DNA of 53,562 nt from Betaproteobacteria bacterium. Its GTDB lineage: Bacteria > Pseudomonadota > Gammaproteobacteria > Burkholderiales > Burkholderiaceae_A. The notes beneath the pieces were generated by a model, which did not search any database, had not been told where the DNA came from, and saw only the letters and a list, made by a program, of their open reading frames with translations. Every line of letters begins with the position of its first letter. The stretch's first letter is position 1. Shown in pieces: positions 20,034 through 30,142 of this stretch. A program made the position numbers and the translations under genes. The stretch lies in the NCBI GenBank assembly GCA_018969705.1, contig JAGWXV010000002.1, forward strand, positions 1 through 53,562, in the 5' to 3' direction.

Positions 20034-20744
20034 ATGGCATCACCCAAGCGCATCCTGCTGAAGCTCTCGGGCGAGGCCCTGATGGGCGAGGATCCCTATG
20101 GCATCAATCGCCAGACGATCGATTCCATCGTTAAGGAGATTGCCCAAGTTATCGCTTTGGGCGTCGAGGTGGCGGTGGTCATCGGCGGCGGAAATATTTT
20201 TCGCGGCGTCGCCCTCGGAGCATCGGGCATGGATCGCGCAACGGCCGACTATATGGGCATGATCGCCACGGTGATGAATGCCCTGGCCTTGCAGGATGCA
20301 ATGCGTCGTGCAGGACTGGTGGCGCGTGTTCAGTCGGCACTCAGAATCGATCAGGTGGTCGAGCCCTATATCCGGCCCAAGGCAATCCGTTATCTTGAAG
20401 AGGGAAAGATTGTGGTGTTTGCGGCGGGCACGGGAAACCCATTTTTCACAACCGACACCGCGGCAGCGTTGCGCGGTGCTGAGGTCGGCGCAGAGATTGT
20501 GCTGAAGGCCACCAAGGTCGATGGGGTCTATACCAGCGACCCAGCCAAGGACCCCCAGGCCAAGCGCTACGACGCCGTCACCTTCGATGAGGCAATCTCG
20601 CGTAATCTCAAGGTCATGGATGCGACCGCATTTGCGCTATGCCGGGATCAGAAGCTACCAATTCGTGTCTTTAGCATCTTTAAGCCTGGCGCACTTGCCC
20701 GAATCGTTCGGGGCGAGGCCGAGGGCACCCTGGTCCACGTTTAG
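20034..20744 (+). CDS. pyrH: UMP kinase
   Basis: PyrH phosphorylates UMP to UDP; it is a hexameric amino-acid-kinase-fold enzyme regulated by GTP and UTP. The 236 residues begin [14 protein letters not shown], with the glycine-rich [11 protein letters not shown], then [16 protein letters not shown] and [16 protein letters not shown]. The open frame runs upstream into tsf, but ATG 20034 (MASPKR) is the natural start, a single base after the tsf stop. Confidence 0.97.
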   Translation: MASPKRILLKLSGEALMGEDPYGINRQTIDSIVKEIAQVIALGVEVAVVIGGGNIFRGVALGASGMDRATADYMGMIATVMNALALQDAMRRAGLVARVQSALRIDQVVEPYIRPKAIRYLEEGKIVVFAAGTGNPFFTTDTAAALRGAEVGAEIVLKATKVDGVYTSDPAKDPQAKRYDAVTFDEAISRNLKVMDATAFALCRDQKLPIRVFSIFKPGALARIVRGEAEGTLVHV

Positions 20745-20785
20745 CCGGGACGCGAAGCCCGGATTATTGGCAACGGAAAAACATT

Positions 20786-21349
20786 ATGAAAACACCCCAG
20801 GAAGTCCGAACCAGCGCCGATCAGAAAATGGGCAAAACGATCGAAAACCTTAAGCTCAATCTCTCCAAGGTCCGGACGGGCCGCGCCCATGTGGGCCTGA
20901 TGGATCATATTCAGGTGGACTACTACGGCAATCCCTCGCCCCTAAATCAGGTGGCCAATGTCACCCTGATCGATAGCCGCACGATTGGCGTTCAGCCTTG
21001 GGAGAAAAAGATGGTCGCAGTGGTTGAAAAAGCGATTCGGGAGTCGGATCTGGGCCTTAATCCAGCGACTTCAGGGGATCTGATCCGGGTGCCGATGCCC
21101 GCCCTCACCGAGGAGCGCCGACGTGAGCTGACCAAGGTCATCAAGCACGAGGGCGAGGAGACCAAGATTGCCGTTCGCAACATCCGCCGTGATGCCAATG
21201 AGGCCCTTAAAAAACTGGTCAAAGACAAGCTCATCTCGGAAGATGAAGAGCGTCGGGCCCAGGAAGACACACAAAAACTAACTGATAAATATATTGCCGA
21301 GATTGATAAACTCCTGGCTCAGAAGGAGTCAGAGATCATGACGGTCTGA
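20786..21349 (+). CDS. frr: ribosome recycling factor
   Basis: RRF splits post-termination ribosomes together with EF-G. The 187 residues are near the usual 185 and form a three-helix bundle plus a small beta domain. Landmarks are [23 protein letters not shown] (in part), PWEKKMV and the C-terminal [14 protein letters not shown]. It is 41 bases after pyrH in the conserved rpsB-tsf-pyrH-frr order. Confidence 0.97.
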   Translation: MKTPQEVRTSADQKMGKTIENLKLNLSKVRTGRAHVGLMDHIQVDYYGNPSPLNQVANVTLIDSRTIGVQPWEKKMVAVVEKAIRESDLGLNPATSGDLIRVPMPALTEERRRELTKVIKHEGEETKIAVRNIRRDANEALKKLVKDKLISEDEERRAQEDTQKLTDKYIAEIDKLLAQKESEIMTV

Positions 21350-21388
21350 CACGCCGTAACCTAAGCCGAGACGAGACCCACGATTCCG

Positions 21389-22174
21389 ATGGCCGACGAA
21401 CAGCCCCAAAGCTCAACCCTAGTGGTGCCAGAGATCCACCCGGTGCCGCAGCACATTGCGGTCATCATGGATGGCAATGGCCGCTGGGCCAACGCCCGCC
21501 ACCTGCCAAGAATGGTGGGCCATGAGCGGGGTGTGGCGGCGCTGCGCCAGGTGGTTGAAGCCTGCATCCGCCGAGGCGTTCGCTATCTCAGCGTATTTGC
21601 TTTTAGCTCGGAAAACTGGCGCCGGCCCGAAGAGGAAGTATCGTTTCTGATGGGCCTATTCATCAAAGCGTTAGAGCGCGAAGTCCGGGAGCTAAAAGAC
21701 AATGGAGTGCGGCTGCGCGTGATTGGCGATCTGAGTGCTTTCACTGCAAAGCTGCGTGCCGCCATCACGCGGGCTGAAGCGGCCACCGAGATGAATGATC
21801 GCTTTCATCTTACGGTTGCTGCTAACTACGGCGGCCGTTGGGACATTCTGCAGGCAACCCGCAAAATGCTGGATCAGCATCCTCAGCTCGCTCAGCCCGA
21901 CACACCGATCTCTGAAGAGTATCTGGCCCCGCATCTGGCCATGAACTACGCGCCTGAGCCCGATCTTTTTATTCGCACCGGCGGCGAGGAGCGCATCAGC
22001 AATTTTCTACTCTGGCAGCTTGCGTACACTGAGTTTTATTTCACTGATTGCTATTGGCCCGAGTTCGATGAGGCCCAGCTCGATCTGGCGATCGAGTCTT
22101 ATCAAAAGCGCGAACGTCGATTTGGCAGAACCTCTGCCCAGGTCGCCCAAGCATGCTCCGCACCCGCGTCCTAA
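21389..22174 (+). CDS. uppS: undecaprenyl diphosphate synthase (cis-prenyltransferase)
   Basis: UppS extends farnesyl diphosphate with eight isopentenyl units to make the C55 carrier lipid for peptidoglycan and O-antigen. The 261 residues have [11 protein letters not shown] with the catalytic Asp, [12 protein letters not shown] and the C-terminal [19 protein letters not shown]. It overlaps cdsA by 22 bases. Confidence 0.97.
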   Translation: MADEQPQSSTLVVPEIHPVPQHIAVIMDGNGRWANARHLPRMVGHERGVAALRQVVEACIRRGVRYLSVFAFSSENWRRPEEEVSFLMGLFIKALEREVRELKDNGVRLRVIGDLSAFTAKLRAAITRAEAATEMNDRFHLTVAANYGGRWDILQATRKMLDQHPQLAQPDTPISEEYLAPHLAMNYAPEPDLFIRTGGEERISNFLLWQLAYTEFYFTDCYWPEFDEAQLDLAIESYQKRERRFGRTSAQVAQACSAPAS

Positions 22175-23037
22175 CCGCGGTTCTTGCCTTAATCGTTTTA
22201 ATCGGCGCTGCGCTCTGGGCGCCCGCGTTTGGCTTTGATGTGCTCTTGCTGGCCATCATGATGGTGGCGCTTTATGAGTGGCTGGGCTTATTGGGCATTT
22301 TGCCGCGGCGGGCAGCCGCGATTGCGGCCGCATTGGGGCTTGTGGGTGTGGCAAGCCTGGTTTATTTTCCGTCGATTGTGCTTGCAGCAGAAGGCCAGGG
22401 TGCAGCGCTTCTGCCCCTGTATCTGCTGGCAACTCTTGCCTGGGTGGTGGTGGCGCCAATCGCTTTGTCGCGGGGCCGCAGCATTGGCAGTCCATCAGGT
22501 CTTGGCCCGGCAGCGGCCTTTGTGCTTTGTTTTGCGACTTGGCTTGCGTTGCTGCAGGCCGATGGCATCGGAAAGGTTTTTCTGCTCTCGGTGCTGCTAT
22601 TGGTCTGGGTGGCCGATACGGCTGCGTATTTTGCTGGACGGGCCTTTGGCCGAAGAAAACTTGCGCCCGCGATCAGTCCCGGCAAAACCTGGGAGGGTGT
22701 TTTTGGTGCTCTCGCAGGCAATCTGCTTTTAGCTGCAATGGCGATCGCGCTGGCCGAACACCAGTCGGGCGGGTTTGGGCCGACCATCTTTAGCCTGATT
22801 AATGATCAGGTCGGCGGAGGTTTTTTATTTCTATTTGTAATTCTGATTACGCTGGTCAGCGTCGTGGGCGATCTGTATGAGTCTTTATTGAAACGGCTGC
22901 GCGGTGTGAAGGACTCCAGCGGTCTTTTGCCGGGCCATGGCGGCGTGCTGGATCGGATTGATGCGCTGATGGCAGTCTTTCCGGTGACAATGGCTATGGT
23001 GAGTCTGCTGGAGTTGTGGCGTCGTGGCTCCGCATAA
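22153..23037 (+). CDS. cdsA: phosphatidate cytidylyltransferase
   Basis: CdsA makes CDP-diacylglycerol, the precursor of all membrane phospholipids. The 294 residues are mostly hydrophobic, with about eight membrane segments. The family signature near the C-terminus is complete: [20 protein letters not shown] in part, then [11 protein letters not shown]. The start lies inside the end of uppS, suggesting translational coupling. Confidence 0.96.
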   Translation: MLRTRVLTAVLALIVLIGAALWAPAFGFDVLLLAIMMVALYEWLGLLGILPRRAAAIAAALGLVGVASLVYFPSIVLAAEGQGAALLPLYLLATLAWVVVAPIALSRGRSIGSPSGLGPAAAFVLCFATWLALLQADGIGKVFLLSVLLLVWVADTAAYFAGRAFGRRKLAPAISPGKTWEGVFGALAGNLLLAAMAIALAEHQSGGFGPTIFSLINDQVGGGFLFLFVILITLVSVVGDLYESLLKRLRGVKDSSGLLPGHGGVLDRIDALMAVFPVTMAMVSLLELWRRGSA

Positions 23038-23068
23038 CTAAAGCGCTAGGAAAGCAAAAGGACAACGC

Positions 23069-24265
23069 GTGCAGGGGGTAGCGGTTTTCGGATCAACAGG
23101 ATCGATTGGCCAGAGCACTCTGGACCTGATCGGCCTGCATCCTGAGCGTTTTCGGGCTGAAGTGCTGACTGCGCATCGGCAGGTCGAGCCCATGCTTCGG
23201 GATTGCGAAAGGTTCAAGCCCCGCTGGGTTGTCATGACTGATCCGGATGCCGCGCAGACGCTTCAGTCGCGCTTGAGTGAGACCTCCTGGGGCGCGAATA
23301 TCAATGTGCTGGCCGGTCCTCAGGGCCTGGTTGCTGCGGCGGTAGTGCCCGAGGTCGACATGATGGTTGCCGGCATTGTCGGGGCGGCAGGGTTGGCCTC
23401 GGTGTTGGCGGCGGCACGCGCTGGCAAGAGAATTCTTCTGGCCAACAAAGAGGCCTTGGTCATGGCCGGGCCGTTGATGGTGCAGGCCGCGCGTCTTGGT
23501 GGAGCGACTGTCGTACCGGTCGACAGTGAGCACAACGCGATTTTTCAGTGCCTGGGCGAGAACTATCGCTGTTTTCAGCCGCCGGCCGGGGTGCGCCGAC
23601 TGCTGCTGACTGCCTCGGGTGGCCCATTTCGATCCTGGGAGAAGGCCCGAATGTTTTCGGCATCCGTAAGCGAAGCGATTGCGCATCCGAACTGGTCGAT
23701 GGGCCGGAAAATTTCAGTCGATTCGGCCACGATGATGAATAAGGGCCTTGAGCTCATCGAGGCCCATTGGCTGTTCTCTTTACCGGAGTCAGCGATCGAG
23801 GTTGTTGTACATCCCCAAAGCGTGGTGCATTCGATGGTGGAGTTCGATGACGGCTCAACCCTTGCACAGCTGGGATCTCCTGATATGCGCACCCCAATTG
23901 CTTGCGCGATGAGCTGGCCTTCTCGGATCCATGCACCCGTCAAGCCCCTTGATTGGCGGTCCGCCCAGCGGCTTGAATTTGAGCCGCCCGATACGGAGCG
24001 TTTTCCGTCATTGGCGCTCGCGCGCGCATCTCTGCGAACTGGCGGTGCCGCCCCAGCGGTTTTAAATGCTGCTAATGAGATCGCAGTCGAGGCTTTTTTA
24101 AGTGAGCGGATTCGGTTTGGTGAGATATTCGGCACCGTTGAAAGCACGCTCGCGCAACTCAGCCATCGGGCCGCAAATACACCTACAAGCGTCGATGAGC
24201 TGCTTGAGATCGATCGGCAGGCCCGCGAAATCGCACAGGCACGCGTTGCCAAAATCGCGGGATAA
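23069..24265 (+). CDS. dxr: 1-deoxy-D-xylulose 5-phosphate reductoisomerase
   Basis: Dxr (IspC) converts DXP to MEP with NADPH, the second step of the MEP isoprenoid pathway. The 398 residues begin with the NADPH loop VFGSTGSIGQSTLDLI, then LLANKEALVMAG, the metal-binding PVDSEHNAIFQ and PNWSMGRKISVDSATMMNKG (in part). Start is GTG 23069. It supplies precursors for the neighbouring uppS product, consistent with the operon. Confidence 0.97.
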   Translation: MQGVAVFGSTGSIGQSTLDLIGLHPERFRAEVLTAHRQVEPMLRDCERFKPRWVVMTDPDAAQTLQSRLSETSWGANINVLAGPQGLVAAAVVPEVDMMVAGIVGAAGLASVLAAARAGKRILLANKEALVMAGPLMVQAARLGGATVVPVDSEHNAIFQCLGENYRCFQPPAGVRRLLLTASGGPFRSWEKARMFSASVSEAIAHPNWSMGRKISVDSATMMNKGLELIEAHWLFSLPESAIEVVVHPQSVVHSMVEFDDGSTLAQLGSPDMRTPIACAMSWPSRIHAPVKPLDWRSAQRLEFEPPDTERFPSLALARASLRTGGAAPAVLNAANEIAVEAFLSERIRFGEIFGTVESTLAQLSHRAANTPTSVDELLEIDRQAREIAQARVAKIAG

Positions 24266-24279
24266 TTCACCGAACTGCC

Positions 24280-25590
24280 ATGATGACCATTCTATTTTTT
24301 CTACTCGCCATCGCCATCCTTGTTTTTGTGCATGAGATGGGCCATTACCTCGCCGCCCGGCAATGCGGCGTTGCAGTTGAGCGATTCTCAATTGGATTCG
24401 GCCGGGCCCTTCTGAAGTGGCATTCCAAGCGCTCCAACACCGAATGGGTGGTTGCCGCGATTCCGCTGGGCGGTTACGTAAAAATGGACGAGCCAAACTT
24501 TGAGGCTAAGCCGCTGGCGGCCCGCGCATGGATCGTTTTTGCCGGCCCGCTCGCCAATCTGATTTTTGCTGCGCTGGCCTATGCCGTTTTATTTCATTCG
24601 GGCCGCGAGGAGCCGATCGCAGTGTTGGCGCAGCCCAAGGCCCAGTCGGTCGCCGCCTTGGCGGGGCTGCGCGAAGGCGATCGGGTCATTGGAATCGGCA
24701 GTAACCAGATTGCGAGCTTTAACGACATGCGCTGGCGGGTAGCTCAGGCCCTTGTCGGCGAGGGCGCGGCCTCAATCAGCGTGAAGGTTGAGCGCGCAGG
24801 CGGGGAAGTGATCTCGGTAGTTTTGCCGCTGTCGGCGGCCCAAGGCGGCGAGGCTGCAGAGGCGAATGACCCTTCGGCAACGGTAGCGGCACTTGGCCTT
24901 GCGCCATTAAGCAAATCGGTGCGCGTGATCCGCGTGCAGGAGGGTAGCGTTGCGCAGGCGGCCGGACTACGCGATGGGGACCGTATTCTGCGTGTTGGCC
25001 AAGAGGAAGTCCGTCAGCCGGATGTCGTAATTACTCGGATCAAAGAGTCCCAAGGAAAACCCATCGAGCTTGCGGTCTCTGATGGCAGCCAGATTGAGCG
25101 GGTCGTAATCACCGCCCGCGCCGGCCAGGACGGCATCTTCCGTATTGGCGCTGTTGTTGGTGCTGAGGTCGAAACGACCCATGTCGCCGATGAGCCCCTT
25201 CAGGCCCTGGCCAAGGGGGTAACCCGGACCTGGGAGATGAGCCTACTCACAGTCCGGGCCCTGGGCAGAATGCTCTCAGGCGAGCTGTCATGGCGACAAA
25301 TCAGCGGCCCGGTCACGATCGCCGATGCTGCCGGCCAGTCCGCTGGCAATGGTTTGAAGGCCTTTATCGGCTTTCTTGCGCTCATCAGCATTAGCATCGC
25401 GGTGCTGAATCTTTTGCCCATTCCCATGCTTGATGGGGGACACCTTATGTATTATCTGTGGGAGCTGGTCCGGGGGCGGCCCCTGTCGGCTGAGATTCAA
25501 GAGACCGGCCGCCGAATCGGTGTTGCACTGATCATGGCTCTAACCGCTGTGGCCTTGTTTAACGACTTCGCCCGGCTCGCAGGATGGTAG
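24280..25590 (+). CDS. rseP: site-2 intramembrane zinc protease RseP
   Basis: RseP cuts anti-sigma factor RseA within the membrane and clears signal peptides. The 436 residues have the zinc motif HEMGH (His18, Glu19, His22) in the first membrane helix. Two periplasmic PDZ domains span about 115-300, and the C-terminal MLDGGHLMYY motif supplies the third ligand Asp. At least four membrane segments are visible. A second ATG is one codon in. Adjacent bamA and skp fit an envelope-stress theme. Confidence 0.95.
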   Translation: MMTILFFLLAIAILVFVHEMGHYLAARQCGVAVERFSIGFGRALLKWHSKRSNTEWVVAAIPLGGYVKMDEPNFEAKPLAARAWIVFAGPLANLIFAALAYAVLFHSGREEPIAVLAQPKAQSVAALAGLREGDRVIGIGSNQIASFNDMRWRVAQALVGEGAASISVKVERAGGEVISVVLPLSAAQGGEAAEANDPSATVAALGLAPLSKSVRVIRVQEGSVAQAAGLRDGDRILRVGQEEVRQPDVVITRIKESQGKPIELAVSDGSQIERVVITARAGQDGIFRIGAVVGAEVETTHVADEPLQALAKGVTRTWEMSLLTVRALGRMLSGELSWRQISGPVTIADAAGQSAGNGLKAFIGFLALISISIAVLNLLPIPMLDGGHLMYYLWELVRGRPLSAEIQETGRRIGVALIMALTAVALFNDFARLAGW

Positions 25591-25607
25591 AAAGAGAACA
25601 AATCTTC

Positions 25608-27968
25608 ATGCGCAATCGTGTTATCCCGAAACCCCTGGCTTGTCGTCTGCTCGTATGGTCCTGGGTTGGTCTGGTTAGCTTAATCGGCATAGCCCCATTC
25701 AACCCAGTCCAGGCCCAGTCTTCCCGGCCAGCGGCAACTGCCAGCGGCCCAGCCCTTGGGGTCGCCATTCGCGATATCCGGGTAGAAGGCCTTCAGCGCA
25801 TTGAGCCGGGCACGGTATTTTCGTACCTGCCAATTCAGATTGGTGATCGGGTCACCGAGCAGGGGACCGCGGAGGCGGTTCGAACACTGTTTGCCACTGG
25901 ATTTTTTAAGGATGTCCGAATCGAGCTTGAGGGTGACGTTCTGGTGATCAGTGTCGAGGAGCGGCCTGCAATCGGTGTTGTTGAAATTACAGGATCCAAG
26001 GAATTCGAAAAAGAGAAACTTCTGAAAGCGCTACGAGATTTGGGGCTTGCTGAGTCACGCATTTTTGACCGGGCATTACTGGATCGGACCGAGCAGGAGC
26101 TGAAACGTCAATATCTTGGCCGAGGTAAGTACAACACTCGAATCCTCTCGACGGTAACACCGCTTGAGCGCAACCGTGTTGCTGTGCAGATCGCGGTAGT
26201 GGAGGGCGATGACGCGCGCATTCGACAGATTCGCATTGTGGGCGCAAAGGCTTTTAAGGAGTCTGCTCTGCTCGAGGAGTTCAAACTTTCCACTCCGAGC
26301 TGGATGTCTTGGTACACCAAGGCAGATCAGTACTCCCGCGAAAAACTCACCGGTGATCTTGAGTCTCTTCGGTCCTTCTATCTGAATCGCGGTTATCTCG
26401 AATTTAGTGTCGATTCCACGCAAGTCTCACTGTCCCCGGATCGCAAAGATGTTTTTATCACCGTTATGATTGACGAGGGAGAAAAGTTCACAGTGAAGGA
26501 CGTTCGTCTCACCGGCGACCTGTTGGGTCGTAATGCCGAGTTTTCGAAGCTAATTAGTATTAAACCGGGCGAAGTCTTCTCGAATCAGCGACTTCAAACA
26601 CTGAGCAAGGCGGTGACGGATCGGTTGGGTCAACTCGGCTATGCGTTCGCGAGTGTCACGCCACTACCTGAGATTGACCGCGTCAACCGTACCGTTAGTT
26701 TTGTGTTGCAGGTTGATGCTGGCCGACGGGTGTACGTCCGCAATATCAATATTAGTGGAAATAATCGAACGAGAGATGAGGTCGTGCGTCGAGAAATGCG
26801 ACAGGTTGAGGCCTCGTGGTTTGATAGCGATCGGATTCGTTTGTCGCGGAATCGAATTGATAGACTTGGCTACTTTAAGGAAGTTGATATTGAGACTACG
26901 CCAGTAATCGGCACTGCAGATCAGGTCGATGTCAACGTAAGAATCGAAGAGCGCCCTTTGGGAATGGTTTCTTTTGGTATCGGTGTATCTAGCACAGAAA
27001 AGTTCATTATTCAGGGGTCTCTGACACAGCAAAATTTTATGGGTACCGGTACAAATCTTGGTATTCAAGTGAACAGCAGCCAACTTCAGCGTACATTTTC
27101 AATTACTCACGTGGATCCATACTGGACAGATGACGGTGTGAGCCGATCAGTTGATGTTTATACCCGTCGATTTAATCCTAGTGTTTTGCTTTCAGGAAAT
27201 AATTACTCTGTAGATACGCAGGGCGTGGGATTGAGATTTGGAGTTCCCTACACTGAGTTCGATCGTATCTTTCTCGGCGCCTCTTTCGAACAGAACAGAT
27301 ATGATGTTCAAGGAACTGCACCAGAAGCGCTCGCTCGAGATTTGCGCGAATTCGGTCAGAGCCCAGCCGCTTATCTTGTAAATATGGGCTGGTCGCGCGA
27401 CTCTCGTAACAGCGCACTTGCGCCAACAGAAGGACAGTTACGTTTCGTAAGCGTGGATTATGCGACTCCGCTCGGCGATGTTGAGTATATTCGCGCAACT
27501 CTCGGGAATCAGGTGTTTATCCCAATGGGTAGTCGGATGACCTATGCCGGCAATGTTGAGTTAGGAAGTGGATTTGGTATCAACGGAAAACGATATCCTA
27601 ATTTTAAAAATTTTTACGTTGGCGGAATAGGATCAGTTAGGGGTTTTCAGGGAGCGGGTATCGGAGTTGGGCAGGATGGAAGGTCCTTGGGCGGTAACCT
27701 GCGGTTTGTGCTAAACAACGAACTATTATTTCCTCTCCCGGGCATGCAGCAGGATCGCACTATGCGTCTTTTCGCTTTTTTAGATGCCGGTAGCATCTGG
27801 GCCCAGGGTGCGAGCCCGGGGTTCGACGATATCAGAGTGGCCGCTGGTTTTGGTCTCTCGTGGCTGTCACCCGTTGGCCCCTTGAAGCTCAGCGTCGGCA
27901 AGGCAGTCAAGAAGCAAGAGTTTGATCGAACACAGTACCTGCAATTTAATATCGGGACGGGTTTTTGA
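25608..27968 (+). CDS. bamA: outer-membrane assembly factor BamA
   Basis: BamA is the core of the BAM complex that inserts beta-barrels into the outer membrane. Its 786 residues comprise a signal peptide (cut near VQA-QSS), five POTRA domains (about 45-420) and a 16-strand barrel with VRGF in the loop-6 motif, ending in Phe (FNIGTGF). The frame is open to 25584 inside rseP. I choose ATG 25608 because it gives a proper basic signal-peptide start and is preceded by an AAAGAGAA purine run. The barrel part is notably AT-richer than its neighbours. Confidence 0.95.
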   Translation: MRNRVIPKPLACRLLVWSWVGLVSLIGIAPFNPVQAQSSRPAATASGPALGVAIRDIRVEGLQRIEPGTVFSYLPIQIGDRVTEQGTAEAVRTLFATGFFKDVRIELEGDVLVISVEERPAIGVVEITGSKEFEKEKLLKALRDLGLAESRIFDRALLDRTEQELKRQYLGRGKYNTRILSTVTPLERNRVAVQIAVVEGDDARIRQIRIVGAKAFKESALLEEFKLSTPSWMSWYTKADQYSREKLTGDLESLRSFYLNRGYLEFSVDSTQVSLSPDRKDVFITVMIDEGEKFTVKDVRLTGDLLGRNAEFSKLISIKPGEVFSNQRLQTLSKAVTDRLGQLGYAFASVTPLPEIDRVNRTVSFVLQVDAGRRVYVRNINISGNNRTRDEVVRREMRQVEASWFDSDRIRLSRNRIDRLGYFKEVDIETTPVIGTADQVDVNVRIEERPLGMVSFGIGVSSTEKFIIQGSLTQQNFMGTGTNLGIQVNSSQLQRTFSITHVDPYWTDDGVSRSVDVYTRRFNPSVLLSGNNYSVDTQGVGLRFGVPYTEFDRIFLGASFEQNRYDVQGTAPEALARDLREFGQSPAAYLVNMGWSRDSRNSALAPTEGQLRFVSVDYATPLGDVEYIRATLGNQVFIPMGSRMTYAGNVELGSGFGINGKRYPNFKNFYVGGIGSVRGFQGAGIGVGQDGRSLGGNLRFVLNNELLFPLPGMQQDRTMRLFAFLDAGSIWAQGASPGFDDIRVAAGFGLSWLSPVGPLKLSVGKAVKKQEFDRTQYLQFNIGTGF

Positions 27969-28077
27969 GATGCGGGTGAGAAATCAAAAACTCCGACCGA
28001 AAGCAATTGGAATGCTTGCTTATATTTATTTCGTTCAGAAACTGTCGATCGTTGTTCGATTTCAAGCGGGGGGGCGC

Positions 28078-28584
28078 ATGCTTTTCCTCTCCCTCTTTGC
28101 GGCCGGTCTCCTGGGTTTTATGCAGCCAAGTCAGCTACTCGCCCAGGAGCTGAAAGTTGGATTTGTCAATACCGAGCGGATTCTGCGTGATTCGGCCCCG
28201 GCCAAAGCCTCCCAGCAAAAGCTCGAGCAGGAGTTTTCAAAGCGGGAAAAGCAGATTCAAGATGCCGCCAACAAACTCAAAGAGATGTCCACCAAACTCG
28301 AGCGCGATGCCACAGTAATGCCCGAGTCCGAGCGGGTGAAACGCCAGCGAGAAGCCGCTGAACTGGAGCGTGATGTACAGCGTCGGCAGCGTGAGTTCCG
28401 CGAAGACCTAAATCAGCGGCGTAACGAAGAGCTTGCCGCCGTGGTCGAGCGTGCTAACCGCGCGATCCGGCAGATCGCTGAAGCCGAGAAATTTGACATC
28501 ATCTTTCAAGAGGCCGTCTACGCCTCGACGCGAATCGACATTACCGATAAGGTGATTCGGGCGCTCAACGCCCCCGTGCGCTAG
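28078..28584 (+). CDS. skp: periplasmic chaperone Skp/OmpH
   Basis: Skp is a trimeric periplasmic holdase that carries unfolded outer-membrane proteins to BAM. From ATG 28078 the product has 168 residues, the usual length. A hydrophobic signal sequence ends LLAQ, then KVGFVNTERILRDS and a long charged coiled coil (about 40-130), with a C-terminal EKFDIIFQEAVYAS. An in-frame ATG at 27970, right after the bamA stop, would add 36 residues of poor signal-peptide character. Neither start has a classical AGGAGG; a GGGGGGG run precedes 28078. The start is therefore uncertain but the gene is not. Confidence 0.9.
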   Translation: MLFLSLFAAGLLGFMQPSQLLAQELKVGFVNTERILRDSAPAKASQQKLEQEFSKREKQIQDAANKLKEMSTKLERDATVMPESERVKRQREAAELERDVQRRQREFREDLNQRRNEELAAVVERANRAIRQIAEAEKFDIIFQEAVYASTRIDITDKVIRALNAPVR

Positions 28585-28601
28585 GCCCCGACTGGCAGCA
28601 T

Positions 28602-29678
28602 ATGGACGCCAGTCACCAAGACCCCATCTCCGCAGGCGAGTTGGCCGAGCGCTTCGCGGCCTCGGTCGTCGGAGATCCCAGTGTCCGCATTGCACGCTTT
28701 GCAAGCCTTGCTTGCGCCCGCCCTGGCGAGGCGAGCTTTCTTTCGCATTCACGTTATCGAGAACAGTTGGTCAGCACTCAGGCCTCGGTTGTGGTGGTGA
28801 CTGATGCAGTTGCTCTGCAGTCACTGGGCCTTTCCTGCACCTTTATTCAAGCCGAAGATCCCTATCTGTTTTTTGCCAAGGCCGCCAGCTGGCTGATCCA
28901 GCGGGACCGTATTGTGGCGGTGCCCAAGACCACCGTGCATGCGTCTGCCGTGGTGGATCCATCCGCTGTCCTCGGCCAGCGTGTCAGAGTCGGCCCTGGC
29001 GTTGTGCTGGCTGCAGGTGTGCGGATTGGTGATGATTCGGATATTGGTGCCGGCTGTATCGTGGGTGATGGATCGCAGATTGGTGCCGGCTCGCAGTTAC
29101 ATGCCCGGGTGACAATCGGTCCAGGCTGTCAGATCGGTAGTCGGGCAGTGATTCACAGTGGTGCCGTGATCGGCAGTGATGGATTCGGTTTTGCGCTTCA
29201 GCCCGATCGTTCGTGGCTAAAAATTCCCCAGGTGGGTGGTGTAGTGATCGGTGATGATGTTGAAATTGGCGCCAACACCACTGTTGACCGCGGCACATTG
29301 GATGCCACTGTGATTGAGGATGGAGTAAAGCTCGATAACCAGATTCAGGTTGCCCATAACGTTGTGATCGGCCGACACACGGCAGTCGCTGGCTGCGTGG
29401 GGATTGCGGGAAGTGCCCGAATTGGCGCCTATTGCCAGATCGGCGGCGCTGCAGGAATTCTGGGCCATCTTGAGATTGCAGAGGCCACCACCATCGGCCC
29501 GATGAGCCTGGTGATGTCGAGCATTACAGAATCAGGGAAGTATGTCGGTGTGTATCCTTTACAGCAACAGGCAGACTGGGAGAAGAGCGCGGCGGTGGTC
29601 CGCCGGCTTCCTGAGCTGCGTCGCCAACTTCAACAGGGACTGCGGGATCAGCCGCAGCACGGTAAGAAAGAAGGTTAG
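28602..29678 (+). CDS. lpxD: UDP-3-O-acylglucosamine N-acyltransferase LpxD
   Basis: LpxD adds the second (N-linked) 3-hydroxyacyl chain in lipid A synthesis. The 358 residues have an N-terminal uridine-binding domain (about 1-100), then a left-handed beta-helix of hexapeptide repeats (about 105-320). The catalytic His lies in [17 protein letters not shown] and NTTVDRGTL are LpxD landmarks that separate it from LpxA. A short helical C-terminus follows. It is followed 4 bases later by fabZ. Confidence 0.96.
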   Translation: MDASHQDPISAGELAERFAASVVGDPSVRIARFASLACARPGEASFLSHSRYREQLVSTQASVVVVTDAVALQSLGLSCTFIQAEDPYLFFAKAASWLIQRDRIVAVPKTTVHASAVVDPSAVLGQRVRVGPGVVLAAGVRIGDDSDIGAGCIVGDGSQIGAGSQLHARVTIGPGCQIGSRAVIHSGAVIGSDGFGFALQPDRSWLKIPQVGGVVIGDDVEIGANTTVDRGTLDATVIEDGVKLDNQIQVAHNVVIGRHTAVAGCVGIAGSARIGAYCQIGGAAGILGHLEIAEATTIGPMSLVMSSITESGKYVGVYPLQQQADWEKSAAVVRRLPELRRQLQQGLRDQPQHGKKEG

Positions 29679-29682
29679 AGCT

Positions 29683-30129
29683 ATGGATATTCGAGAGATC
29701 CTGGATACGCTACCGCATCGTTACCCTTTTTTATTGGTCGATAAGGTCAACGAATTGGTGGCTGGTGAGCGCATCGTTGCCCAGAAAAATGTTTCGATCA
29801 ATGAAGAATTCTTTAACGGGCATTTTCCTCACTTTCCGGTAATGCCAGGCGTACTGATTGTCGAGGCCTTGGCTCAGGCTGCCGGCATCTTGTCATTTAA
29901 GACAATGGGCACGACATCAAGCCAAGACTCCGTTTATTTTTTTGTCGGTATTGATAACTGCAGATTTAAGCGGCCCGTGGTGCCTGGCGATATTCTGACG
30001 CTGCATGTCAGCATTGAGCGGCAATCCCGTCTGCTATGGAAGTACCGGGGAACCGCCATGGTTGGTAATGAGCTGGCCGCCGAGGCTGATCTGATGTGCG
30101 CCTTGCGTGACTTGCCGTCAAAGGCCTAA
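29683..30129 (+). CDS. fabZ: 3-hydroxyacyl-ACP dehydratase FabZ
   Basis: FabZ dehydrates 3-hydroxyacyl-ACP in fatty-acid elongation and competes with LpxA for 3-hydroxyacyl-ACP. The 148-residue hotdog-fold protein has [13 protein letters not shown] and the active-site motif [19 protein letters not shown] with catalytic His and Glu. ATG 29683 matches family N-termini ([13 protein letters not shown]). Longer readings into lpxD have no family similarity. Confidence 0.97.
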   Translation: MDIREILDTLPHRYPFLLVDKVNELVAGERIVAQKNVSINEEFFNGHFPHFPVMPGVLIVEALAQAAGILSFKTMGTTSSQDSVYFFVGIDNCRFKRPVVPGDILTLHVSIERQSRLLWKYRGTAMVGNELAAEADLMCALRDLPSKA

Positions 30130-30142
30130 GTTATCAGTGACC

